Of a stretch of 9,306 nucleotides of DNA, positions 1-7,283 are shown one piece after another. The position numbers were made by a program, and so were the translations under genes. The stretch is from Deltaproteobacteria bacterium (GTDB taxonomy: Bacteria; Desulfobacterota; Syntrophorhabdia; Syntrophorhabdales; Syntrophorhabdaceae). A model generated the notes under the pieces. It did not search any database. It was not told the DNA's origin and saw nothing but the letters and a program-made list of their open reading frames with translations. Each line of letters opens with the position of its first letter. Positions within the stretch are counted from its first letter, which is position 1. The stretch lies in the NCBI GenBank assembly GCA_003506795.1, contig DNYO01000274.1, positions 1 through 9,306 on the forward strand. Reading direction: 5' to 3'.

Positions 1-23
1 CCTCTCTTTATTGCCTCCAGCGA

Positions 24-40
24 ACCCCCCCCCAGGGGGT
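24..40. repeat. C9 tract within a short inverted repeat
   Basis: Nine consecutive C (25-33) are followed by A and five G (35-39). ACCCCC (24-29) and GGGGGT (35-40) are perfectly complementary around a 5-nt loop. No T-run follows, so it is not a standard intrinsic terminator. It may be a chance homopolymer, a slippage-prone tract or the tail of an upstream gene. Confidence 0.45.
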
Positions 41-185
41 GAAGCGGGTGTGAGACAGTCTTTCGGCTCTTGTTTGCGGAAAGGAGGGCTGGTCGAAGGG
101 AGAGATGAAGGGCCGTCACGACAGTCAAGGAGTCTTTGGAGGCGTCTTTTCTGTGGTAATTATGGAGAATTTGGTTTATCTTACC

Positions 186-194
186 TGTAATAAT
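186..194 (+). promoter_or_regulatory. Possible extended -10 promoter for the fusion-isomerase-purL operon
   Basis: TG at 186-187 is followed, after one base, by AATAAT (189-194), which matches the -10 consensus TATAAT at five of six positions. No good -35 hexamer sits 16-18 nt upstream, so this would have to be an extended -10 promoter. Transcription would begin near 200 and give a leader of about 35 nt. This is inference from a short match in AT-rich sequence. Confidence 0.25.
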
Positions 195-234
195 TTACGA
201 ACAAAGTCGTCCATCCGCAGGTGAAAATCGTTCT

Positions 235-2142
235 ATGAAGATACGTTACTGGCCGGTTGTTCTCGCCGATGTTTTTTTGACATTTATCTCCGTGATCTTT
301 GCCGCCGTACTGCGCTTCGGGCCTCCCCATTTTGGCGAGCCCTATCTGTCGCTTGTGTTGCCCTTCATGGTGGCCGCGATGATCCTGAGGCCTGCCAGTC
401 TTGCGGTTGCCGGAGTGTACAGGAAGCTGTGGCGGTATTCCACGACGCAGGATTTTGTGTGGCTTATATCGGGTGTTATCGGCGGGACTGTCGTTTTGTT
501 CCTGTCGGCGAGATATGTCTTTATCCCCGTATGGGAGCAGTCCTTCACCCCTCCGGCAATCCTTATCGAAGGGTTCATAAACCTCTCGCTCGTGGTTATA
601 TTCCGCTTCCTTTTGAAGGAAACCGAGCATTACCAGGAAGATATCGATTGGAAAAAGACGGGTTTGACGCCAACCAGGAACGTACTCATCGTCGGTGCCG
701 GCAGTGCCGGTGTCCATGCCTTCACGGAGATTGCGGACAACCCTCAGCTGGGGCTGCGGGCTATGGCCTTTCTTGATGACGAAGCGTCAAAAATAGGCAG
801 GCAAATTCAAGGGTTGCCTGTTTTCGGGCCCACGATACGTATTGCGGAAGTAGTGAAAGAACAGGGTATCGAAGAGGTTATCATCGCGATGCCTGGCGCC
901 CCCCAGCAAACGATCATGAATATCCAGGCCAGGTGTCAGGAGATACCTGTGCCGTGCAGGACCATACCGCATTTCCTGGAGGGGGGCGAGGAATCGGCTG
1001 ACGTCCCCACGTCCGCTTTGAAGCTTCCCATGTCACTGCCTGACATTACCGCCGAAGAGATACAGGCGGTGGTGAAGGTCATGCAGTCGAGGAACCTGAG
1101 CATAGGTTCGAGGACCGTCGAATTCGAGAGGCTCATCGCCGATGTGGCCCAGGCGAAATATGCCGTTGCGGTCACAAACGGAACGAGCGCCCTCCACCTG
1201 TGCATGATCGCCTCCAATGTCGGGCCCGGTGACGAGGTTATCACGACGCCTTTCAGCTTCATAGCCTCGGCTAACTGTATTCTTTTCGAAAAGGCGACCC
1301 CCGTTTTTGTCGATATCGACCCCGGGACGCTCAACATGGACCCGGCAAAGGTGGAGAGCGCCATTACCGAAAAGACAAAGGCTATCGTGGCTGTTCATGT
1401 TTTCGGGCAGCCGGCCGACATGGATCCCATTATGGCCATCGCCGGTAAGCACAATCTTATCGTCATCGAAGACGCCTGCGAAGCGATTGGGGCCGACTAC
1501 AAGGGGCGCCGCGTGGGTGCCATGGGGAGGGCCGGAACCTTCGCCTTTTATCCCAACAAGCAGATGACGACGGGGGAGGGCGCCGCACTTGTCACCAATG
1601 ACGAGGAGTGGGCGAATCTTTTCCGGAGCCTGCGCAACCAGGGCAGAGACAAATTCGATGGGTGGCTCAACCACTCAAGACTTGGCTACAATTATCGCAT
1701 GTCGGAACTCAATGCCGCCGTTGGTGTCGTCCAGTTAAGAAGACTTGAAGAGATGCTGAAAAAGAGAAATGACGTCGCTAATGCATATACGAAGGTCCTG
1801 GCGGGCGTGGAAGAGGCCCAACCTCTTCGGTTGGCGCCCACGACGACCAATATGAGCTGGTTTGTATATGTCGTGCGTCTCAGGGAAGGGATCCCGCGCG
1901 ACAGCGTGATCACTCTTATGGAAAAGAGAGGGATTCCGACACGACCCTATTTTTCTCCCATCCACCTTCAGCCGTTCTACCGGAGGCAATTCGGCTTCGA
2001 ACCGGGGGCGTTCCCCCAGTCTGAAGCGGCGGGGGAGTCAATTGTCGCCCTGCCTTTTCATACCAACATGAAAGTTGAAGAAATCGAGGTTGTTTGCCGT
2101 GCCCTGAAGGATGTCATTAGAGAGATAACGACAGGGGCCTGA
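235..2142 (+). CDS. Membrane/Rossmann module fused to DegT/DnrJ/EryC1 PLP aminotransferase
   Basis: The 635-residue protein has two parts. Residues 1-130 hold about four hydrophobic segments (roughly 5-27, 37-60, 75-97, 107-127). Residues 149-258 form a Rossmann domain with GAGSAG at 154-159. This pair is the N-terminal module of FlaA1/CapD/PglF nucleotide-sugar dehydratases and WbaP-like phosphoglycosyl transferases. From about residue 264 a complete sugar aminotransferase begins: NGTSAL (315-320), EDACEA with the pyridine-binding Asp at 413, and NKQMTTGEG with the presumed PLP lysine at 442. The dehydratase SDR domain usually found after this module is absent. The likely role is membrane-tethered transamination of a nucleotide keto-sugar for surface glycans; the substrate is unknown. 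The start is supported by AGGTGA at 219-224. The isomerase-like gene follows after 26 nt. Function as a DegT aminotransferase is firm; the role of the N-terminal module is inference. Confidence 0.9.
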   Translation: MKIRYWPVVLADVFLTFISVIFAAVLRFGPPHFGEPYLSLVLPFMVAAMILRPASLAVAGVYRKLWRYSTTQDFVWLISGVIGGTVVLFLSARYVFIPVWEQSFTPPAILIEGFINLSLVVIFRFLLKETEHYQEDIDWKKTGLTPTRNVLIVGAGSAGVHAFTEIADNPQLGLRAMAFLDDEASKIGRQIQGLPVFGPTIRIAEVVKEQGIEEVIIAMPGAPQQTIMNIQARCQEIPVPCRTIPHFLEGGEESADVPTSALKLPMSLPDITAEEIQAVVKVMQSRNLSIGSRTVEFERLIADVAQAKYAVAVTNGTSALHLCMIASNVGPGDEVITTPFSFIASANCILFEKATPVFVDIDPGTLNMDPAKVESAITEKTKAIVAVHVFGQPADMDPIMAIAGKHNLIVIEDACEAIGADYKGRRVGAMGRAGTFAFYPNKQMTTGEGAALVTNDEEWANLFRSLRNQGRDKFDGWLNHSRLGYNYRMSELNAAVGVVQLRRLEEMLKKRNDVANAYTKVLAGVEEAQPLRLAPTTTNMSWFVYVVRLREGIPRDSVITLMEKRGIPTRPYFSPIHLQPFYRRQFGFEPGAFPQSEAAGESIVALPFHTNMKVEEIEVVCRALKDVIREITTGA

Positions 2143-2154
2143 AACTGCCCCTGT
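2131..2154 (+). other. Hairpin at the junction of the fusion and isomerase genes
   Basis: ACAGGGGC (2131-2138) and GCCCCTGT (2147-2154) form a perfect 8-bp stem with an 8-nt loop holding most of the TGA stop (2140-2142). No T-run follows, so it is not an intrinsic terminator. It directly abuts the GGGGAG ribosome-binding site (2155-2160) of the next gene. The 3' arm could also pair with that site (CCCC 2148-2151 with GGGG 2155-2158), so it might affect downstream translation or mRNA processing. Confidence 0.5.
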
Positions 2155-2168
2155 GGGGAGATAAATCC

Positions 2169-2930
2169 ATGATGTTTACCGTAAATGCACCGTACCGCCT
2201 GGTGCGGGAAAGGATTCGACGGCTCAAGGAGCTTGATGTGGGGGTGGAGGTCTATTTCGACAACCGCACGATCGAGGAAGTCGACGAGCACCACGGGGAA
2301 GAGACGGGGAAGATTCTCCGGGAGGAAGGGATTCGCTGCACCATACATGCCCCCTTCATGGACCTGAGTCCCGGAGGGGTGGACCGGGATGTCAGGAGCA
2401 TCACCAAAGAGAAACTGAAGAAGACGATGGCTTTGGCGAATCGCCTGGGAGCGATGGGGGTCGTCTGCCATCCAGGTTACGACAAATGGCGTTTTGGCGA
2501 AAACTCCGATCTCTGGATGGAGGGAAGCACGGATACGTGGAGTGAAGTTCTGGCGGTGGCGGGGGAGGGGTTCCCGGTCATGCTGGAAAACATCTTCGAA
2601 GAGGAACCCTCCAATTTAGCGGAACTGTTCAAATACTTCAGGACTAAAAATCTGTATTGTTGTTTTGATTCCGGACACTTCAACCTATTTTCTAAGATAT
2701 CACTTGATAAATGGTTGTCAATTGTTGGAAATCGTATAAAAGAAATGCATCTTCACGACAACCATGGTGCAAAAGACGACCATCTTCCCATTGGAGAGGG
2801 TACCTTTCCTTTCCGGGAACTCAAGAGCTTTCTCAAGGCGCACGGTGATGGTATTATCTTGACAGCCGAGATACACAATGAATCACGTGCGGCAGAGGCA
2901 ATAAAAAATCTAAAGGAGTACGTGGTGTAG
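2169..2930 (+). CDS. Sugar phosphate isomerase/epimerase-like TIM-barrel protein
   Basis: A 253-residue protein of the xylose isomerase-like / endonuclease IV-like TIM-barrel superfamily (AP_endonuc_2 type). The expected metal-site residues appear in order at strand ends: His60 in HAPF, His101 in CHPG, Glu140 in LEN, Asp167 and His170 in DSGH, His194 and His196 in MHLHDN, His205, and Glu234 in TAEIH. The length suits sugar isomerases or epimerases of this superfamily. It is soluble, with no signal peptide. A two-base-shifted alternative ATG at 2172 exists; 2169 is used because GGGGAG (2155-2160) lies 8 nt upstream. It sits between the aminotransferase fusion and purL with only a 1-nt gap to purL. 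The substrate cannot be read from the sequence: sugar phosphates or inositol-like compounds are typical, and a DNA-repair endonuclease is less likely given the shorter length and context. The stretch at about 2590-2760 is clearly more AT-rich than the rest. Confidence 0.8.
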   Translation: MMFTVNAPYRLVRERIRRLKELDVGVEVYFDNRTIEEVDEHHGEETGKILREEGIRCTIHAPFMDLSPGGVDRDVRSITKEKLKKTMALANRLGAMGVVCHPGYDKWRFGENSDLWMEGSTDTWSEVLAVAGEGFPVMLENIFEEEPSNLAELFKYFRTKNLYCCFDSGHFNLFSKISLDKWLSIVGNRIKEMHLHDNHGAKDDHLPIGEGTFPFRELKSFLKAHGDGIILTAEIHNESRAAEAIKNLKEYVV

Positions 2931-2931
2931 C

Positions 2932-5922
2932 ATGGCCCATAGAATAGAGATCTCATGCAAGGAAGGACTTCGGGACGTTCCGGGAGAAAAGCTCAAACGG
3001 CGGATCAAATCGGACCTTGGCATCCATGTTGACGATGCCCGCGTTGTCGACGTCTATACCATCGACGCCGCCGTGGAGCCTCATATTCTGACCATCCTCA
3101 CGGACGACGCATTCGTCGACCCCGTCATTCACATGGGGCTTCTTGACGAGGCAACCCCCATTATCGATGCAAAATGGATCGTCGAGGTAGGCTATAAGCC
3201 GGGTGTCACCGATAACGTGGGGAGGACGGCCGGAGAGGTTGTCCAGGCCATGGCCGGCAGGCCGTTTGAGAACGGCGAGGCCGTCTATAATTCGAAAATG
3301 TACTTTCTGACGGGTAGTCTGACGGAAGGCGATGTGCACAAGATCGCCGTGGACATACTTGCCAATGTTCTCATCAACCGCTACACCCTCAAGGACGCGG
3401 CGAGCTACAACGCGGAAGGCGGGATGGGAATCTACGTGCCGAAGGTAACCATAACGAAGGAACCCGTGGTGGAATATATCGACGTGGTATCCATGCCCAT
3501 CGAGGAGTTGATGCTCGTAAACAGGGAGCGGACATGGGCTCTATCCCGCGATGAGCTCCTGGCCGTCAAGGCCCACTTTGCGGACCCATCCGTCGTTTCC
3601 GGCCGGCAGGCTGCCGGTATGGACCCCAGGCCGACGGACGTGGAGATCGAGGCTATCGCGCAGACTTGGTCCGAACACTGCAAACACAAGATATTCAATG
3701 CGCTGATCGATTACGAGGAGGACGGCAGGGTGGAGACCATCGACAGTGTCTTCAAGACCTATGTCGTGGGATCCACGGAGGAGATCCGCAGAAGGAAGGG
3801 CAGGAACGACTTCTGCCTGTCCGTTTTCAAGGATAATGCCGGTGTCATCAAATTCAATCGCAGACATAACCTTGCCTTTAAGGTTGAGACACACAACACG
3901 CCATCGGCCCTCGACCCGTATGGCGGTGCCCTGACAGGCATAGTCGGGGTCAACCGCGACCCCTTCGGAACGGGAATGGGTGCAAAACTTGCTTTCAATA
4001 CCGATGTTTTCTGCTTTGCCAGCCCCGATTACCATGGCGAGATACCGCCCCGGCTTCTTCATCCCAAGCGGGTCCTTGAGGGCGTCCGTGAAGGTGTCGA
4101 ACATGGGGGCAACAAGAGCGGGATCCCTACGGTCAACGGTTCCCTGGTCTTTGACGAGAACTATCTCGGCAAACCCCTCGTTTTCTGCGGCACCTGCGGA
4201 ATCATGCCCGTCAGGATACGGGGCAAGGCATCATACCTGAAACGCGTCAATGTCGGAGACCGTATCGTCATGGTCGGCGGCAGGATCGGCAAGGACGGAA
4301 TACACGGCGCCACCTTTTCGTCGGAGGAACTATCCGAGGTCTCTCCCACGAGTGCCGTACAGATAGGAGACCCGATCACCCAGAAGCGAATGACCGACTT
4401 CCTGCTCATAGCCAGGGACAGGGGCCTGTACAGTTCCATCACGGACAATGGTGCGGGCGGCCTGTCATCTTCCGTCGGTGAGATGGCCACGGATACGAAC
4501 GGGTGCATGATGGACCTCGAGCGGGCCCCCTTGAAATACCACGGGCTCTCCCCCTGGGAGATACTCCTTTCCGAGGCACAGGAGCGGATGACCGTTGCCG
4601 TGCCCCCGGATAAGCTTGGGGAGTTTCTTGAACTCTCCCGCAAGATGGGTGTGATCTCCACGAATCTGGGAGCATTTACCGATACCGGGCGTTTCCACGT
4701 GCTCTATGGCGGCAGGACAGTGGGTTATCTCGAGATGGAGTTTCTCCACGGCGGCATACCCAGGATGAACCTCAAGGCAAAATGGGAGCGCAGGATCGTC
4801 GACGAAGAGCCCCTGACGGAACCGGACGACTACGCGGCCGCGCTGGCATCGGTTCTTGGGCGCTGGAACGTCTGCAGCAAGGAATACGTCGTGCGCCAGT
4901 ACGACCACGAGGTACAGGGTTCAAGCGTGGTAAAACCCCTGACGGGCAGGTACAACGACGGTCCCGCCAATGCGGGGGTGGTTCGTCCCGACCTTACGAG
5001 CAGCAATGGCGTTGTAATCAGCCACGGTATCTGTCCCAAGTACAGCCGGTTTGATACGTACAACATGGTGGCGTGTGCCATCGACGAAGCGATCAGGAAC
5101 AACATCGCTACCGGTGGTTCCTTAAAAAGAATGGCGCTTCTCGACAATTTCTGCTGGTCAGACCCCGTGCTGTCGGAAAAGAACCCCGAAGGGCCCTACA
5201 AACTTGCCCAGCTCGTCCGTGCCAACAGGGCACTCTACGATTACACAACGCTCTTCGGTACCCCCTGCATCTCGGGAAAAGACAGCATGAAGAACGACTA
5301 CATGCATAACGATATCAAGATCTCCGTCCCCCAGACAGTTCTCGTTTCCTGCATTTCCGTTATCGACGACGTGGAAAAAGTTGTTACAATGGACATGAAG
5401 GATGAAGGGGATGTAATTATAATCATTGGTAAAACGTACGCAGAGCTTGGGGGCAGTGAGTATTTCGCCCAGTTTGGCCGGATAGGGAACATAGCTCCCC
5501 GGGTTCGCGGAACACAGGCAAAAAAGACCTTCCAGAGTCTTGAAAAGGCCATCAAGGCGGGACTCATCCGGTCATGCCACGACATATCCGACGGCGGTTT
5601 GGCCTGCTGTCTTGCCGAGAGTGCCTTCGCCGGCGACAGGGGGATCGAGGTAGACCTCGGTGCCGTCCCCTCATCAGGTGTTTTCAGAGACGATATGCTG
5701 CTCTTTTCCGAGTCGGCGAGCCGCTTCGTGGTAACCATACGACAGAAAGACCTGGAGGCGTTCAAACAGGCGTTCTCGTCTGTACCCTTCGGTGTAATAG
5801 GAAAGGTACAGTCCACGGACGCGTTCCGCGTCAAGGGCCTGGGTGGCACGACCATCATCGACACGACTATCGGCTATCTGAAGAATGCCTGGCAGGCACC
5901 TTTTAAGAAAGAGTTCGAATAA
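2932..5922 (+). CDS. purL: Phosphoribosylformylglycinamidine synthase, PurS-PurL fusion without glutaminase
   Basis: A 996-residue FGAR amidotransferase synthetase (fourth step of purine synthesis: FGAR plus ATP and ammonia to FGAM). About the first 160 residues are PurS-like sequence, probably two copies as in large PurL. The catalytic part follows: SEHC at 247-250, the ATP/substrate motif around VETHNTPSA (318-326) with DPFGTGMGA after it, a second AIRS-type half with SGKDSMK (781-787), and SCHDISDGG (881-889). The protein ends at KKEFE with no class I glutaminase domain, so ammonia must come from a separate PurQ, which is not in the window. It is longer than small PurL (about 740 residues) and shorter than large PurL (about 1300), as expected for a PurSL fusion. 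AAAGGAG (2912-2918), within the end of the preceding gene, is a plausible ribosome-binding site 13 nt upstream; the 1-nt gap suggests translational coupling. Confidence 0.95.
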   Translation: MAHRIEISCKEGLRDVPGEKLKRRIKSDLGIHVDDARVVDVYTIDAAVEPHILTILTDDAFVDPVIHMGLLDEATPIIDAKWIVEVGYKPGVTDNVGRTAGEVVQAMAGRPFENGEAVYNSKMYFLTGSLTEGDVHKIAVDILANVLINRYTLKDAASYNAEGGMGIYVPKVTITKEPVVEYIDVVSMPIEELMLVNRERTWALSRDELLAVKAHFADPSVVSGRQAAGMDPRPTDVEIEAIAQTWSEHCKHKIFNALIDYEEDGRVETIDSVFKTYVVGSTEEIRRRKGRNDFCLSVFKDNAGVIKFNRRHNLAFKVETHNTPSALDPYGGALTGIVGVNRDPFGTGMGAKLAFNTDVFCFASPDYHGEIPPRLLHPKRVLEGVREGVEHGGNKSGIPTVNGSLVFDENYLGKPLVFCGTCGIMPVRIRGKASYLKRVNVGDRIVMVGGRIGKDGIHGATFSSEELSEVSPTSAVQIGDPITQKRMTDFLLIARDRGLYSSITDNGAGGLSSSVGEMATDTNGCMMDLERAPLKYHGLSPWEILLSEAQERMTVAVPPDKLGEFLELSRKMGVISTNLGAFTDTGRFHVLYGGRTVGYLEMEFLHGGIPRMNLKAKWERRIVDEEPLTEPDDYAAALASVLGRWNVCSKEYVVRQYDHEVQGSSVVKPLTGRYNDGPANAGVVRPDLTSSNGVVISHGICPKYSRFDTYNMVACAIDEAIRNNIATGGSLKRMALLDNFCWSDPVLSEKNPEGPYKLAQLVRANRALYDYTTLFGTPCISGKDSMKNDYMHNDIKISVPQTVLVSCISVIDDVEKVVTMDMKDEGDVIIIIGKTYAELGGSEYFAQFGRIGNIAPRVRGTQAKKTFQSLEKAIKAGLIRSCHDISDGGLACCLAESAFAGDRGIEVDLGAVPSSGVFRDDMLLFSESASRFVVTIRQKDLEAFKQAFSSVPFGVIGKVQSTDAFRVKGLGGTTIIDTTIGYLKNAWQAPFKKEFE

Positions 5923-5972
5923 GGAAAGCAAAAGCCTTCAAGTAGGGTTTTTTGGAATAGTTTGAGAAAACA

Positions 5973-6005
5973 AACAGCCGAATCTCGCGTGGAGATTCGG
6001 CTGTT
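5973..6005. terminator. Bidirectional intrinsic terminator between purL and panD
   Basis: A perfect 14-bp stem pairs 5973-5986 with 5992-6005 around a 5-nt loop (GCGTG). On the minus strand the stem is followed by TTTGTTTTC, and on the plus strand by a weaker T-rich stretch ending in GATTTTG. It lies 51 nt after the purL stop and 57 nt beyond the panD stop, between convergent operons, so it can end transcription from both sides. The 139-nt gap holds no gene. Confidence 0.9.
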
Positions 6006-6061
6006 ATTGATTTTGCTTTAACGCTCAAACGATTGAAACATTCAAGCGATGTAAATCGCCT

Positions 6062-6433
6062 TTAGTTTACAGCCTGCAGTAATTGCGTTTTTATCTTGTT
6101 GGCTGCGTCGACATAGACCTTTTTAGGCTTGAAGGACTCCAGTTCCTGTTCCTCAAAGCTGGCATAGGTGGCGATTATGACCACGTCACCTTTCCTGGCC
6201 TTATGGGCCGCCGCGCCATTGATGCATATCACTCCCGAATCCTTGTCGCCCCGTATAGCGTACGTGGTGAAGCGCTCACCCGATGTTACATTGTAGATAT
6301 CGACCTGTTCGTAAGGGATGATGTTCGCTTTATCCATAAGCTGCGAGTCGATAGTGATGCTTCCCTCGTAATCCAGGTTGCTGTCCGTCACTGTCGCCCT
6401 GTGGATTTTTGATTTCATCATGGTCCTTCTCAT
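6062..6433 (-). CDS. panD: Aspartate 1-decarboxylase precursor
   Basis: A 123-residue pyruvoyl-dependent enzyme that decarboxylates L-aspartate to beta-alanine, one of the two halves of pantothenate. The self-cleavage site is Gly24-Ser25 in YEGS, where Ser25 becomes the pyruvoyl group. Residues at positions known to matter in the E. coli enzyme align without gaps: Lys9, His11, Arg54, Tyr58 and Asn72, with NGAAAH at 72-77. Full length for the family. The start is set by GGAGG (plus-strand 6442-6446), 8 nt upstream and inside the last codons of panC; the intergenic gap is only 3 nt. It is the last gene of panB-panC-panD and should be translated in step with panC. No PanM/PanZ maturation partner is visible, and self-processing would be expected. 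Confidence 0.97.
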   Translation of the reverse strand: MRRTMMKSKIHRATVTDSNLDYEGSITIDSQLMDKANIIPYEQVDIYNVTSGERFTTYAIRGDKDSGVICINGAAAHKARKGDVVIIATYASFEEQELESFKPKKVYVDAANKIKTQLLQAVN

Positions 6434-6436
6434 TTG

Positions 6437-7282
6437 TCATGCCTCCGTTAATATGGTGTTGTCTATCAGCCTCGTCTTGCCTATGCGGCATGCTATGGCG
6501 AGGACCGCCCTGCCTGCGACCACAGGAACGTCTTCCAGCGTCCCGGTATCACATATGTCTATATATTCTACTTCAATGCCCTCTTCCTGATGTAGGATAT
6601 CATCAACGGCTTTTCTGATCGTTTCTGTCTTGCGTTCGCCCTCCTTTATCAGCTCCTGGGCCCTCCGGAGTGAAGCGCTGATGAGGCGGGCCTTTTTCCT
6701 TTCGGTTTCACTGAGGTAGCTGTTCCTCGAGCTCATGGCCATGCCGTCCGCTTCGCGTACCGTGGGGTAGGGAACTATTTCCACGTCCATATTGAGGTCT
6801 TTTACCATTCTTTCGATCACCATCAACTGCTGATAGTCTTTCTGGCCGAAGATGGCATAGTGGGGTTTTACTATATTGAAGAGCTTTGCCACCACTGTAG
6901 CAACTCCGGTAAAATGACCGATCCTGGATTTTCCGCAGAGATGATCTTCAAGCTTGCGGACCTCAACATAGGTAGTAAAACCCTCGGTATACATCTCGCC
7001 GTCATCGGGGTAAAAGATGATGTCGGTCTTTTCCTTCCCGAGCAGGTCCGCATCGCGGTCGAAGTCGCGGGGATACCGGGAAAGGTCTTCTTTGGGGCCG
7101 AATTGTATGGGATTTACGAATATACTGACGATGACGACGTCAGCGAGTTCGCGGGCCTTCCGTACAAGTGCCAGATGGCCCTCATGGAGGTAACCCATGG
7201 TCGGTACGAAGGCAATGCGTTTGTCCTTTCTGAGCTCATCGGAGGTGCGCTGCATTTCGGGGACGGTACGTATTATTTTCAT
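6437..7282 (-). CDS. panC: Pantothenate synthetase (pantoate--beta-alanine ligase)
   Basis: A 281-residue cytoplasmic ligase that joins pantoate and beta-alanine with ATP, via a pantoyl adenylate, to make pantothenate. It is a nucleotidyltransferase-fold enzyme: the HIGH-like signature is in PTMGYLHEGH (His33 and His36), FVNPIQFGP (55-63) lines the substrate site, FGQKD is at 145-149, and the KMSKS-like loop is MSSRNSYL (183-190). Length is normal. The ATG lies 1 nt after the panB stop, and no clear Shine-Dalgarno sequence precedes it, so translation probably depends on ribosomes finishing panB. It follows the panB product in the pathway after ketopantoate reduction, a step whose gene (panE or ilvC) is not in the window. 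Confidence 0.97.
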   Translation of the reverse strand: MKIIRTVPEMQRTSDELRKDKRIAFVPTMGYLHEGHLALVRKARELADVVIVSIFVNPIQFGPKEDLSRYPRDFDRDADLLGKEKTDIIFYPDDGEMYTEGFTTYVEVRKLEDHLCGKSRIGHFTGVATVVAKLFNIVKPHYAIFGQKDYQQLMVIERMVKDLNMDVEIVPYPTVREADGMAMSSRNSYLSETERKKARLISASLRRAQELIKEGERKTETIRKAVDDILHQEEGIEVEYIDICDTGTLEDVPVVAGRAVLAIACRIGKTRLIDNTILTEA

Positions 7283-7283
7283 G

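Larger units (their letters stand above)
1..234. other. Region upstream of the fusion gene, no supported gene
   Basis: I see no confident gene here. One plus-strand frame is open from the window edge to a TGA at 40-42 and another to a TAA at 188-190. Either could be the tail of an upstream gene, but the composition gives no recognisable protein. The stretch holds a run of nine C (25-33) inside a short inverted repeat and, nearer the gene, an AT-rich patch (157-200) that could contain the operon promoter. Confidence 0.5.

Noticed and set aside
936..1674. Minus-strand open frames inside the fusion gene
   Set aside because: They lie fully within the PLP aminotransferase coding region, have no ribosome-binding support, and no family is recognisable.
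6046..6059. Small hairpin GCGAT/ATCGC just after panD
   Set aside because: Only five base pairs and no T-run; the 14-bp terminator nearby explains transcript ending.
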